Assembly: GCA_024103135.1 (NCBI GenBank)
Contig: JAGFIZ010000019.1
Coordinates: 1-54,163 of the forward strand
Source: Bradyrhizobiaceae bacterium
GTDB taxonomy: Bacteria; Bacteroidota; Ignavibacteria; Kapaibacteriales; Kapaibacteriaceae
DNA: 54,163 nucleotides
Reading direction: 5' to 3'
Positions within the stretch are counted from its first letter, which is position 1; every line of letters starts with the position of its first letter. Under the pieces are notes generated by a model. It saw only the letters and a list, made by a program, of their open reading frames with translations, was not told the origin of the DNA and searched no databases. Of the stretch, positions 17,790-25,607 are shown piece after piece. Both the position numbers and the translations under genes were made by a program.

Positions 17790-18262
17790 GGTAACCGCGC
17801 AAGAAATGTGGTAATCGTTGTCTCTAGTTGCTCGTATGAAAACTCTTGTTCAAAGAACTCACGGAGTTTCCCATTGTTGTTAACGACAAGGGTTGCAGGA
17901 ATGGATCCACCCCATTCTTTCGATACTCGATCAATCCAGAGATGAGGTTTGTCTTCGTCCAACAACACAAGCTCTGCAGTATAACCACGCTTGGTGTAGA
18001 ACTGTTCGACTTTGTCTATCTGCCTTGGCTCGTCCAGACTAACAAGGAGAACCTTAACAGGACGGTCGAACTCTCGCCTGCCCAACTTATCGAATGCACC
18101 AAGTTCCTTAACACATGGTTTGCACCATGTAGCCCAGAAGTTCACAACGTACGTTGTATCGGCTCCGCCAGCAATGCGCTGTTCTAGCTGGTCGAGCTTG
18201 ATTAGTGGTGGTGCCGAGGGCACTGCGCACAACAGGTACAGTGCAGTTACAAGGGTGCTCAT
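17786..18262 (-). CDS. TlpA/ResA-like thioredoxin family protein
   Basis: 158 residues with a short N-terminal hydrophobic segment (LVTALYLLCAVPSAPP) and a thioredoxin domain whose active site is ATWCKPC (Cys47, Cys50). The cis-Pro loop is GGSIPATLVV. The layout matches exported TlpA/ResA-type thiol:disulfide oxidoreductases that reduce cysteines in cytochrome maturation or in other periplasmic proteins. It overlaps the SRAP gene upstream and the redoxin gene downstream by ATGA on both sides, so the three are translated as a coupled unit. Confidence 0.88.
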   Translation of the reverse strand: MSTLVTALYLLCAVPSAPPLIKLDQLEQRIAGGADTTYVVNFWATWCKPCVKELGAFDKLGRREFDRPVKVLLVSLDEPRQIDKVEQFYTKRGYTAELVLLDEDKPHLWIDRVSKEWGGSIPATLVVNNNGKLREFFEQEFSYEQLETTITTFLARLP

Positions 18263-18969
18263 CGAATTGTTGGACCAATTGGTTCTAGCATTTCAATTCG
18301 GTCGGTATTTACGGGATTACGAGAGACTTCTGCAGAAATAGGGTAGGCCTCAAGTGCAGAATCAAGTGCTGGAGCAAGGAATGATTCGATTGATGTTCGA
18401 CTGTTGTCAAGCAGCCATTGTTCTTTGAGTTTCGGCGAGATAACAACCGGCATGCGCTGTTTGCTGTTGTGTATGACGGACATGAGGGTGTTTGCTTGCG
18501 TAGTCAAAATCGAGAAGCTTCGTCTAACCTCACCCGTGCTCTTGTCCAACCAATCCTCCCAAATTCCTCCAAGCAGTAAAACCGATTCTGACTGCGGCTT
18601 GATGTAGTATGGCTGTTTCCGACTACCGTTATGTTGCCACTCCACAAAACCATCAAGAATCAAAAGCCCCCTACGATCCTTTATCGCCGATCGAAATGAT
18701 GGCTTTTCGAACACTGTTTCAGAACGAGCGTTCAGCGTCTTGTTGGCAATGTCCACTGCTGCCTCTGCGTTCTTTGTCCACGACGGAACAAGTCCCCACG
18801 AAACAAGCTCGATACTGTCAGGCCGAGCACTTGTGATAAAGGGCAGATCTGGATGTGCGAAACCGCTTACATGCACGTAAGGTTGGTAAACATCGGATGC
18901 ATCGAACAATGCACCGACGTCTGTTTCAACAACATGCGAGTTGCGATAGATCGATACCGTAAAGCACAT
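18259..18969 (-). CDS. SRAP (HMCES/YedK) family DNA-protein crosslink protein
   Basis: 236 residues. SRAP proteins trap abasic sites in single-stranded DNA through a thiazolidine link formed by Cys2. All the key positions are visible: Cys2 after the initiator Met (MCFTVS), the Asn of NARSET (~82), the Glu of LDGFVEW (~110) and the His of VIHNSKQRMPV (~168). The usual MCGRF start is altered to MCFTVS, which leaves the nucleophile but changes the next residues. Start ATG 18969 is fixed by the need for Cys2. Co-translation with two exported thioredoxin-fold proteins is unexpected for a DNA repair factor. Confidence 0.92.
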   Translation of the reverse strand: MCFTVSIYRNSHVVETDVGALFDASDVYQPYVHVSGFAHPDLPFITSARPDSIELVSWGLVPSWTKNAEAAVDIANKTLNARSETVFEKPSFRSAIKDRRGLLILDGFVEWQHNGSRKQPYYIKPQSESVLLLGGIWEDWLDKSTGEVRRSFSILTTQANTLMSVIHNSKQRMPVVISPKLKEQWLLDNSRTSIESFLAPALDSALEAYPISAEVSRNPVNTDRIEMLEPIGPTIR

Positions 18970-19003
18970 AGCTGCACAACTGACTGTCAGGCAGCCCTTT
19001 ACC

Positions 19004-19522
19004 CTAGATCTCTGCCTTTACCGGCAGATCGAACTTCCCATTCTTTACCGTGATGGTTGTTGCTGCTGTACCGGCCTCGACAAAGGATCCGCTGAAGGTT
19101 CCCTTAGCTCTACCACCTATGGCATCGTACTGGCTTATCACAATGCTACCAGAAGTGGCAATGAAGGTCTTCTTTGCATCGCCGTAGACCAAGCTTATGG
19201 CATTACCTTGCACAGCGTCTACAGTGAACGTTCCTACCTCTGCCTTGCTGGTGAGCATGGATAGCATAAAGGTTTCGTTCTCAACGGTCGTGAGACCACC
19301 AAAGACGAAATTGCCCGTACCAGAAGCGGTCGACGTGTAAGCGATCTGCGTTGCTTCGTCCTTATAGCCGCGCCAATACCCGTTTGAATAACCATTACCA
19401 TCGACGGTAAACTGGTTATTGCCATTCGTCTTATCATCATTAGGATTGCTTGGCGTAGTACTGCTTGTGCAGCTTGAAAGGAAAGCAACACAGCAAACAC
19501 CGGCAATAAGAAGTCTCAGCAT
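19004..19522 (-). CDS. Predicted lipoprotein
   Basis: 172 residues. A type II signal peptide with lipobox LSSC (Cys18) is followed by a Ser/Thr/Asn-rich linker (TSSTTPSNPNDDKTNGNN) and a beta-rich domain of ~130 residues with many short strands (TGTFSGSFVEAG near the end). No catalytic motif is visible and I do not recognise the family. The start lies 18 bases after the nuoL stop and the stop is 34 bases before the SRAP gene, so it is probably in the same transcript. Confidence 0.75.
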   Translation of the reverse strand: MLRLLIAGVCCVAFLSSCTSSTTPSNPNDDKTNGNNQFTVDGNGYSNGYWRGYKDEATQIAYTSTASGTGNFVFGGLTTVENETFMLSMLTSKAEVGTFTVDAVQGNAISLVYGDAKKTFIATSGSIVISQYDAIGGRAKGTFSGSFVEAGTAATTITVKNGKFDLPVKAEI

Positions 19523-19540
19523 ACAAGCTCCTGAAAGTGA

Positions 19541-21496
19541 TTAGAGCAACGGTACGAGCACCACTGCTAGAAGAATTACAATACCGATCATCATGAGCAG
19601 TGCATAATTCTGTGCAACACCAGTTTGAATCTTGCGAAGCACTCCGGCACCTGCACCAACTACCCTGGCTGAACCGTTGACGATACCGTCGATGATTACT
19701 ACGTCGACAATCTTCCACAAGAAATCACGCGATGCCGCAAGGATGGGGCCAATGACGAGAAGCTGGTAGATTTCGTCACCATACCACTTGTTCCACAACA
19801 ACTTGTACGGACCAGACAGGCGTGATGCAAGTTTCTTTTCCTTCTCTGGTCCTTTAGCAAACATTGCACGAGCAGCAAGTATACCCAGGGTGGCCAAGGC
19901 AACAGAAATGCCCATGAGCAACCACTCCTGCATGGTGTGGTCACCTCCATGCACAGGTATCAGCGCATTGCCCTTCTCAAAGACTGGCTCTAGCCAGTGC
20001 TCGAGGAAGTTCGGCATACCGATGTGGTGACCGATGACGTGGGGCATACCAAGGAAACCGCCGAAGGCAGAGAGAACTGCAAGGATGATAAGTGGAACGG
20101 TCATCGTTGCCGGCGATTCATGTGGGTGAACATGGTGGTGATCGAACCGACTCTCACCATGGAAGGTGAGAGACGTTAAACGCCACATGTAGAATGCTGT
20201 AATGAATGCAGCACATGCACCAACGACCCAGAAGATTGGTCCACCGTTCAGGAATGCGAACCAGAGAATCTCGTCCTTCGAAAAGAAGCCCGAGAAGAAA
20301 GGAATCCCGGCAATCGCTAGCGTACCCACAAGCCAGGTACGATAGGTAATGGGCATATACTTCGAAAGTCCACCCATTTTTTGAATGTCTTGCTCTTCGT
20401 GCATGCCGTGGATGACTGAACCAGAGCCAAGGAAGAGCAATGCCTTGAAGAAGGCATGCGTCATCACGTGGAATACACCAGCAGTAAATGCTCCGACGCC
20501 TAGGGCGGTGAACATAAATCCGAGTTGGGACACCGTACTGTAGGCGAGAACCTTCTTGATGTCGTTCTGAACCAAGCCAACCGTACCAGCAATGAATGCC
20601 GTTGCGATACCTACGACGGCAACAACCGTCATCGTTGTAGGTGCCATGGCAAACAGCACATTGTTTCGTGCAATGAGAAAGATCCCCGACGTAACCATGG
20701 TTGCAGCGTGGATCAAGGCCGACACTGGTGTTGGACCGGCCATAGCGTCAGGCAGCCAAACAGCCAGCGGAATCTGAGCACTCTTGCCTGTGCATCCGAG
20801 GAACAGCATAAGTGTGATTATGGTGACGGCAGTTCCACCAGCGTCGAGGACGGTTCCGGCTTGTTCGGATATCTGTCCGTAGTTCAGCGTTCCAAACAAG
20901 TTGAACAACATGAACATGGCAACCAACACACCGAAGTCGCCTATACGATTCACAATGAAGGCCTTCTTCGCGGCATCTCCCGTCCACACAATATTGGTGC
21001 CTTCAAACTTCCTGTCGTACCAGAAACCGATAAGCAGGTATGACGCGAGGCCTACACCCTCCCAACCAAGAAACGTCAACAAAAAGTTGCTAGCCAGCAC
21101 CAAATTCAACATCATGAAGATGAAGAGGTTCAGATAGGCAAAGAAACGCGTGAACCCTTTGTCGCCATGCATATACCCAATGGAATACACATGAATCAGA
21201 AAACCGATACCCGTGATGATGAGGGTAAAGAGGATCGACAAGGGGTCGATCAAGTAAGCAATATCAATCGAGAATGTACCCGTAGCAATCCATGAGTACA
21301 CTGTTGTGACGTACGACCGGCTGTGCTCCGGGCGTGCCTGGAGGTCAAGGAATAAGGAACATGCAACGATGAACGACAGCAAGACAGCTCCGCTGCCAAT
21401 GATGCCAACGAGCTTTTCGTTTTTCAGCTTCTTGCCAAACAACCCAATGATCGTAAAACCAATGAGTGGGAAAAGCGTGATCAGTGCAGGACTCAT
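19541..21496 (-). CDS. nuoL: NADH-quinone oxidoreductase subunit L, isolated from other nuo genes
   Basis: 651 residues, about sixteen transmembrane helices, the normal length for the distal antiporter-like proton-pumping subunit of complex I. The Proton_antipo_N segment (YLIDPLSILFTLIITGIGFLIHVYSIGYM) and the core (LASNFLLTFLGWEGVGLASYLLIGFW; DAMAGPTPVSALIHAATMVTSGIFL) carry the conserved Glu, Lys and His of the channel. The C-terminal part shows the lateral-helix/last-TM layout. The start overlaps the glutamine-amidotransferase stop (ATGA). No nuoK, nuoM or nuoN is adjacent, so the complex I operon is split in this genome or this is a second copy. Confidence 0.94.
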   Translation of the reverse strand: MSPALITLFPLIGFTIIGLFGKKLKNEKLVGIIGSGAVLLSFIVACSLFLDLQARPEHSRSYVTTVYSWIATGTFSIDIAYLIDPLSILFTLIITGIGFLIHVYSIGYMHGDKGFTRFFAYLNLFIFMMLNLVLASNFLLTFLGWEGVGLASYLLIGFWYDRKFEGTNIVWTGDAAKKAFIVNRIGDFGVLVAMFMLFNLFGTLNYGQISEQAGTVLDAGGTAVTIITLMLFLGCTGKSAQIPLAVWLPDAMAGPTPVSALIHAATMVTSGIFLIARNNVLFAMAPTTMTVVAVVGIATAFIAGTVGLVQNDIKKVLAYSTVSQLGFMFTALGVGAFTAGVFHVMTHAFFKALLFLGSGSVIHGMHEEQDIQKMGGLSKYMPITYRTWLVGTLAIAGIPFFSGFFSKDEILWFAFLNGGPIFWVVGACAAFITAFYMWRLTSLTFHGESRFDHHHVHPHESPATMTVPLIILAVLSAFGGFLGMPHVIGHHIGMPNFLEHWLEPVFEKGNALIPVHGGDHTMQEWLLMGISVALATLGILAARAMFAKGPEKEKKLASRLSGPYKLLWNKWYGDEIYQLLVIGPILAASRDFLWKIVDVVIIDGIVNGSARVVGAGAGVLRKIQTGVAQNYALLMMIGIVILLAVVLVPLL

Positions 21497-22401
21497 CCGA
21501 TCTCCGGAATGGTAGGTTCAAAATCCAGTTTCTCAATATCCATTTCTACATGGCGGAAAGAAATGCGCATGGTTTCGTCAACCACCATCATACTATTTCT
21601 TTCAACCTTCATCCAATCAGATCTTCGGTCGGTGAATGGTTCCGATGCCACGACGATTGCACTGGGCTTGCCAAATGTTGGCTCCATCAGACACACTTCA
21701 CCACGGCAATGATACTCATGGCCATGCATGTAATACAAGGAGGCCGGTTGTACGTTAGGATTGGTTGTATAGCGGACAACGATCAAGCAGGTGCCGTTGG
21801 TTACGGCAAGGTTCAAGTAGCTGTGCTGACGTATCTCATGCTCCGCCAGCAACTCACTCAGGTCTGCAAACATGTTGTCCAGTGCCGTAACCATCTGCTC
21901 ACAGGTTACCGTTCCTAATGGATCGGGGATGTGATTCAGGAACAAGCCAAACAGGTGTTCGCTGTCCGTTGAACCATGGATGGCATCATAGGCAACATCG
22001 GAGAGCCGACGTAACAGCTTTCGGCGAATCTGCTTATAGCCCCCTAACACACCATTGTGCATGAACATCAGCTGTCCATACCAGAATGGGTGAGAGTTTA
22101 CCTCTTCGACCGTTAGGCCAGGTGATGCTGCGCGGACATGGGCAAAGGTGCAAGGCGAGTAGATCTTCTTCGCAAGACTGCGAAGGTTCTCGTCACCCCA
22201 CGCCGGCTTTATACTCCTGAACACACATGGCTCATTATCGAGTTCGGGTTGGTACCATCCAATGCCGAATCCATCACCGTTAACGGAGACAGACATCTCG
22301 CCAGCATTCACGCTCTGCGCCGTGACCAAGGAAAACTTTGGCTTGTAGAGCAGATCGTCAGCTAGGATTGGCGGACCGATGTATGCGATGAATCGGCACA
22401 T
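21493..22401 (-). CDS. Class II glutamine amidotransferase (EgtC/YafJ-like)
   Basis: 302 residues. The Ntn-type catalytic cysteine is Cys2 (MCRFIAYIG). HVRAASPG (glutamine-binding Arg), SHPFWYGQLMFMHNGVLGG and DSEHLFGLF are the GATase_6 family blocks. The domain hydrolyses glutamine to deliver ammonia or acts as an amidohydrolase; in EgtC it removes gamma-glutamyl from an ergothioneine intermediate. No egtB or egtD is nearby, so the substrate is open. The CADD-like gene ends 6 bases upstream and nuoL overlaps downstream. Start ATG 22401 is fixed by Cys2. Confidence 0.9.
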   Translation of the reverse strand: MCRFIAYIGPPILADDLLYKPKFSLVTAQSVNAGEMSVSVNGDGFGIGWYQPELDNEPCVFRSIKPAWGDENLRSLAKKIYSPCTFAHVRAASPGLTVEEVNSHPFWYGQLMFMHNGVLGGYKQIRRKLLRRLSDVAYDAIHGSTDSEHLFGLFLNHIPDPLGTVTCEQMVTALDNMFADLSELLAEHEIRQHSYLNLAVTNGTCLIVVRYTTNPNVQPASLYYMHGHEYHCRGEVCLMEPTFGKPSAIVVASEPFTDRRSDWMKVERNSMMVVDETMRISFRHVEMDIEKLDFEPTIPEIG

Positions 22402-22407
22402 GCAGTC

Positions 22408-23100
22408 TTAGTTCAACACCGCCTTTTCAGAGCACCATGTGTTATACACGCCGTCCAGTAAGAGATTGAATGCATCGGATGCTTCACGTGCAGCATCCAG
22501 AGCCATCTGCTTCTGCTCGTCGGATTGACACAACCGAACCAATGCTTCACGAGTTACGGTGCGGTGAATCTCGTCGGCATGCTCATGTACTTCAAAGAAG
22601 CACAAGGCATCCTTGGTGTCCAGATCATACCACTTCTTGAGGCCTTCAATCTTGGTTGTCGAGATCTCTGGAATCTGGCTTTCGTAAGCATAGAGAGCAG
22701 CAAGGCCCTCGGCAGGATTGTTCCTACGTGCCAACTCCTTGAGAATGCTTACCGATGCTCTTGTGTGAGCAAGGTACTTCCGGCTCTTGATCTCGTCGCG
22801 CGTAACACCAAGCGACTCTGCAAAGCGAATCCAGAGTTCAGGGTGGTTATCGGGACCATTCTCTTCTTCGTAGAGGTTCTCGAGAAGCATCTGGCGTACC
22901 ACCATATCATCGCAATTGGCATGGGTTGCACTTACATACGTCGGGAAGAAGTGCACTTGGTGATAATACTCCTTGGCATACTCGGCTAACATTTCACGTG
23001 TTAGCGTGCCCTCGTTCCACATCTGGTAGAACGGGTGCTGTAGCATGTGTCGCTCGGAAATGATGGCATCAAGCTGACTCAGGAACTCTTCCGTGGTCAT
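22408..23100 (-). CDS. CADD-family (PqqC/TenA-like) putative p-aminobenzoate synthase
   Basis: 230 residues of heme-oxygenase-like all-helical fold, resembling Chlamydia CADD, a self-sacrificing dimetal oxygenase that makes p-aminobenzoate for folate from its own tyrosine. Counting from ATG 23100, the residues align with a constant offset of two: Tyr25 (CADD Tyr27, sacrificed), Lys150 (Lys152, amino donor), and metal ligands Glu79, His86, Glu140, His172, Asp176 and His179. Conserved blocks are HPFYQMW, EEENGPDNHPELW, AYESQIPEIS and HEHADEIH. The frame extends 28 codons further upstream, but those run through the promoter region shared with clpS; ATG 23100 is preferred. It is first of a minus-strand run with the amidotransferase and nuoL. 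Confidence 0.87.
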   Translation of the reverse strand: MTTEEFLSQLDAIISERHMLQHPFYQMWNEGTLTREMLAEYAKEYYHQVHFFPTYVSATHANCDDMVVRQMLLENLYEEENGPDNHPELWIRFAESLGVTRDEIKSRKYLAHTRASVSILKELARRNNPAEGLAALYAYESQIPEISTTKIEGLKKWYDLDTKDALCFFEVHEHADEIHRTVTREALVRLCQSDEQKQMALDAAREASDAFNLLLDGVYNTWCSEKAVLN

Positions 23101-23169
23101 GGCATTCGTCCTATTTAGAACTGATGGAAAATTCAATGTAAAAGTGGACAGCAAAGATAGCTGAAATCG

Positions 23170-23177
23170 TAATTTTG
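23170..23177 (+). promoter_or_regulatory. Candidate Bacteroidota-type -10 element for clpS
   Basis: TAATTTTG matches the TAnnTTTG -10 consensus of Bacteroidota housekeeping promoters and lies 26 bases before the clpS ATG, giving a short leader. A matching upstream TTG box at the expected distance was not clear, so this is tentative. Confidence 0.35.
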
Positions 23178-23202
23178 CGGACATTCACCGTGAGTTCAGC
23201 GT

Positions 23203-23496
23203 ATGGCTATCGAAACCCCTGAAATCGTCGAAACCGAGTTGCAAGGCGCCGAAGTGCTTGCCGATATGGGGGTGTGCGCCAAGGTGATCCTTTTTAACGA
23301 TGACGTCCACTCCTACGACGAAGTAATACAGCAGCTTATCAAGGCCACCGGATGTTCCTACTCCAGAGCGTGTGCGCTCACGGTTCAGGTGGATACAACT
23401 GGCAAGGCCATGGTTTTCGACGGCGAGTTAGCGGCATGCCTAAGAGTGTCTCATATCCTGGAAGACATTGAACTTCATACCCAGGTAGAGTTCTAG
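23203..23496 (+). CDS. clpS: ATP-dependent Clp protease adaptor ClpS
   Basis: 97 residues. ClpS binds N-degron substrates and hands them to ClpA/ClpC-ClpP. The core KVILFNDDVHSYDEVIQQLIKATGCS carries the conserved NDD.H...EV segment that forms the N-end residue pocket. The second half (ALTVQVDTTGKAMVFDGELAACLRVSHILEDIEL) matches the family's A...V...G......G....A pattern. An extended, acidic N-terminal tail (~25 residues) is the part that engages the Clp ATPase. It is a single gene, divergent from the CADD operon, with its stop 5 bases from the convergent TPR lipoprotein gene. Confidence 0.93.
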   Translation: MAIETPEIVETELQGAEVLADMGVCAKVILFNDDVHSYDEVIQQLIKATGCSYSRACALTVQVDTTGKAMVFDGELAACLRVSHILEDIELHTQVEF

Positions 23497-23501
23497 GCAC
23501 G

Positions 23502-25607
23502 CTACGGTTTTCGTATCTGCACGCTGTCCCGTGTAACCTGCGAGGAGTCCGACGGCAGTGCAAGCCCCTTAAAATTCTTGATTTGCTGCTGCAAGAGGTC
23601 AGCCGGTGACGTCCCCGGCTTCATTCCTGGAATATTCAGCCCGTTCAAGCCTGCTGGCGCCTGGATTTGAAGAGCATTGGCGTTATTGTCGATCATTTGC
23701 TGCAACGCATCCTTTTCACCTGCCTTTGCCCTCTGCAGAAGATCGTTATCCAGATCCTTCAACAACACGGAATCTGCCACCTCGACATTGTTGCGCTTAG
23801 CCAAGGCATATTCGACCGAAGGGAAGACTTCCTTGGCATATTCCGACTTAGGATATCGATCAACGAGCTGACCGTAATAGAACAGGGCACTGTCGATATT
23901 GTCCTGATCCCGCTCAAACATCCAACCAAGCGCATAGAGAGCCTTTGGTGCATAGGCACTGCCAGCATGTTTATCGGCAATGGCTCGATACTGATTTGCT
24001 GCGTAAGCATAATCCTTGATCTTTCTAAAGCTCTGTGCCGAGCGATACAGCTCTGCGGCGTCATCAGCAATGGCATCCTGCGAGAAACCTAACGTAAGGC
24101 CGGCTTCCTTGCCATATGCACTCTTTGGCCAACGCTCGTTGAGGACCATCATGAGCGAGTCTGCCGTTTCGGGGTCGGTCTCGGCAATGAGTCGTGCCTG
24201 AGAGTAAAGGTATCGGCTTTTCTCCGGATCATTCTCGGTGGTACTATCATAAGCATACCGATAGTAGTACAATGCCGAGTCAGTGTTCTTGAGTTGCTCA
24301 TGGACACGAGCAAGGGCAAACACTTCCTTGGCCGTTGTTGGCCTGAGTGAATCTTTCTGAGAGGGCCGGTCCACGATGGCCGACGTATAGGTATGAACCT
24401 TACGCGTCTGATCTTCCCATTGCTTGAGCAACATGTAGTACTTGGCGGCGACCTCGTAGACAGGTGTGCGGATGACCTTGGCCTTGGCGAAATACGTCAG
24501 TGCTTGCTCGTAATCGTTCTGCTTGTAGAATGCCATGGCCTTCTGGAAATTCTGTGCCATGACCTCCGGACGTCCAACAAACGAAGTGTCGGCCTTACGT
24601 TCTGCCGCAATCAACCCTGGATCGGCTAGGTCGCCCTTACGCGCACGCTCGAGTGCCAAACGCTCGGCAGCTACATAGCTATTCCACTCTGCATAGTTCC
24701 GATTGTCTTCGAGTTCCTTGAACTCAGTCTCAGCAGTGTCCAGCTTATCCAAGCGAACCATGCATGCTGCATGATAGAGCTTGCTCTCAAACTCAGCGAG
24801 AATGTCCGGCGTGTAATCATCAACTCTCTCAAAGGCCTCGGCAGCTAGAGCGAACTTGCCCTTGCGGTAATAGATTGACGCTACATCTACCTGCCATCTT
24901 GCTCGAACTTGATCATCGTCGCTTTGCGCAATGGCTTGTTTGTAGGGGGCGACGGCTTTCTCAAGGTCACCCTCCTCCAGGGCGAGCTCTGCTTGTATCC
25001 GATAGGCCTCGCTGAGAATGTCGTATCGGTCTTTATACCATGCAACATCAACGGTCTTCGATAACGTCTGCTTGCCCTGTGAGATCTTCCGTTGAATCAA
25101 ATAGCTCTTCGCAAGCAGGAGATGTGCGTCTGGACTGTAGTCTCCATCGGCATAGCGTTCGACGAGCTCAATGCACTTTTGCTGACATGGTACCCACTCC
25201 GATCGGAAGAAGTAGGATTCTGCCATCAGAAACAAACTGCCTTGCACATAGCTGGTCTTGGGATGGTTCGCAAGGATCTTGGAGCCCTTGAGCAGGATAG
25301 AGTCGACCTTTGTTGCTACTGGCTGCAGCTTTGACCTGTCGATGATAAATGCCTTGAGAAACTGATACTGTGGGTTGAATGTGGAACCTTCTCGCGTAGC
25401 GTTGGTGGTACTATCCAATCCAGGCACAATCACTCGTGGCTTGATTCGGGCATTCTCGTCCAGATAGTTGAACTCATCCTTGATCTCACCCATGATGCGC
25501 TGCATGTTGTAGTACGTATTGAAATACGCAGTGCCTTCGTCATAGTACGAACAGGCACTTACTAGCACCGAGAGGACAAGAACAATGATGGAAATTCTTT
25601 TAGACAT
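23502..25607 (-). CDS. TPR-repeat lipoprotein (BamD/YfiO-like repeats)
   Basis: 701 residues. A lipobox (LVSAC, Cys19) and a conserved early segment SYYDEGTAYFNTYYNMQRIM precede many tetratricopeptide-type helical pairs from ~90 to ~630, for example SYFFRSEWVPCQQKCIELVERY and GKFALAAEAFERVDDYTPDILAEF. The last ~70 residues are Pro/Gly-rich and extended. It is a periplasm-facing scaffold anchored in a membrane; similar proteins in Bacteroidota accompany gliding/T9SS or outer-membrane assembly machinery, but a specific role is not shown. ATG 25607 is chosen because it overlaps the M61 stop as TAATG; an ATG 21 bases upstream would delay the signal peptide. It is last in the long minus-strand series. 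Confidence 0.83.
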   Translation of the reverse strand: MSKRISIIVLVLSVLVSACSYYDEGTAYFNTYYNMQRIMGEIKDEFNYLDENARIKPRVIVPGLDSTTNATREGSTFNPQYQFLKAFIIDRSKLQPVATKVDSILLKGSKILANHPKTSYVQGSLFLMAESYFFRSEWVPCQQKCIELVERYADGDYSPDAHLLLAKSYLIQRKISQGKQTLSKTVDVAWYKDRYDILSEAYRIQAELALEEGDLEKAVAPYKQAIAQSDDDQVRARWQVDVASIYYRKGKFALAAEAFERVDDYTPDILAEFESKLYHAACMVRLDKLDTAETEFKELEDNRNYAEWNSYVAAERLALERARKGDLADPGLIAAERKADTSFVGRPEVMAQNFQKAMAFYKQNDYEQALTYFAKAKVIRTPVYEVAAKYYMLLKQWEDQTRKVHTYTSAIVDRPSQKDSLRPTTAKEVFALARVHEQLKNTDSALYYYRYAYDSTTENDPEKSRYLYSQARLIAETDPETADSLMMVLNERWPKSAYGKEAGLTLGFSQDAIADDAAELYRSAQSFRKIKDYAYAANQYRAIADKHAGSAYAPKALYALGWMFERDQDNIDSALFYYGQLVDRYPKSEYAKEVFPSVEYALAKRNNVEVADSVLLKDLDNDLLQRAKAGEKDALQQMIDNNANALQIQAPAGLNGLNIPGMKPGTSPADLLQQQIKNFKGLALPSDSSQVTRDSVQIRKP

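Noticed and set aside
23101..23184. 28-codon N-terminal extension of the CADD-family protein
   Set aside because: It would run through the divergent promoter region and past the conserved family start; ATG 23100 fits the homologue numbering.
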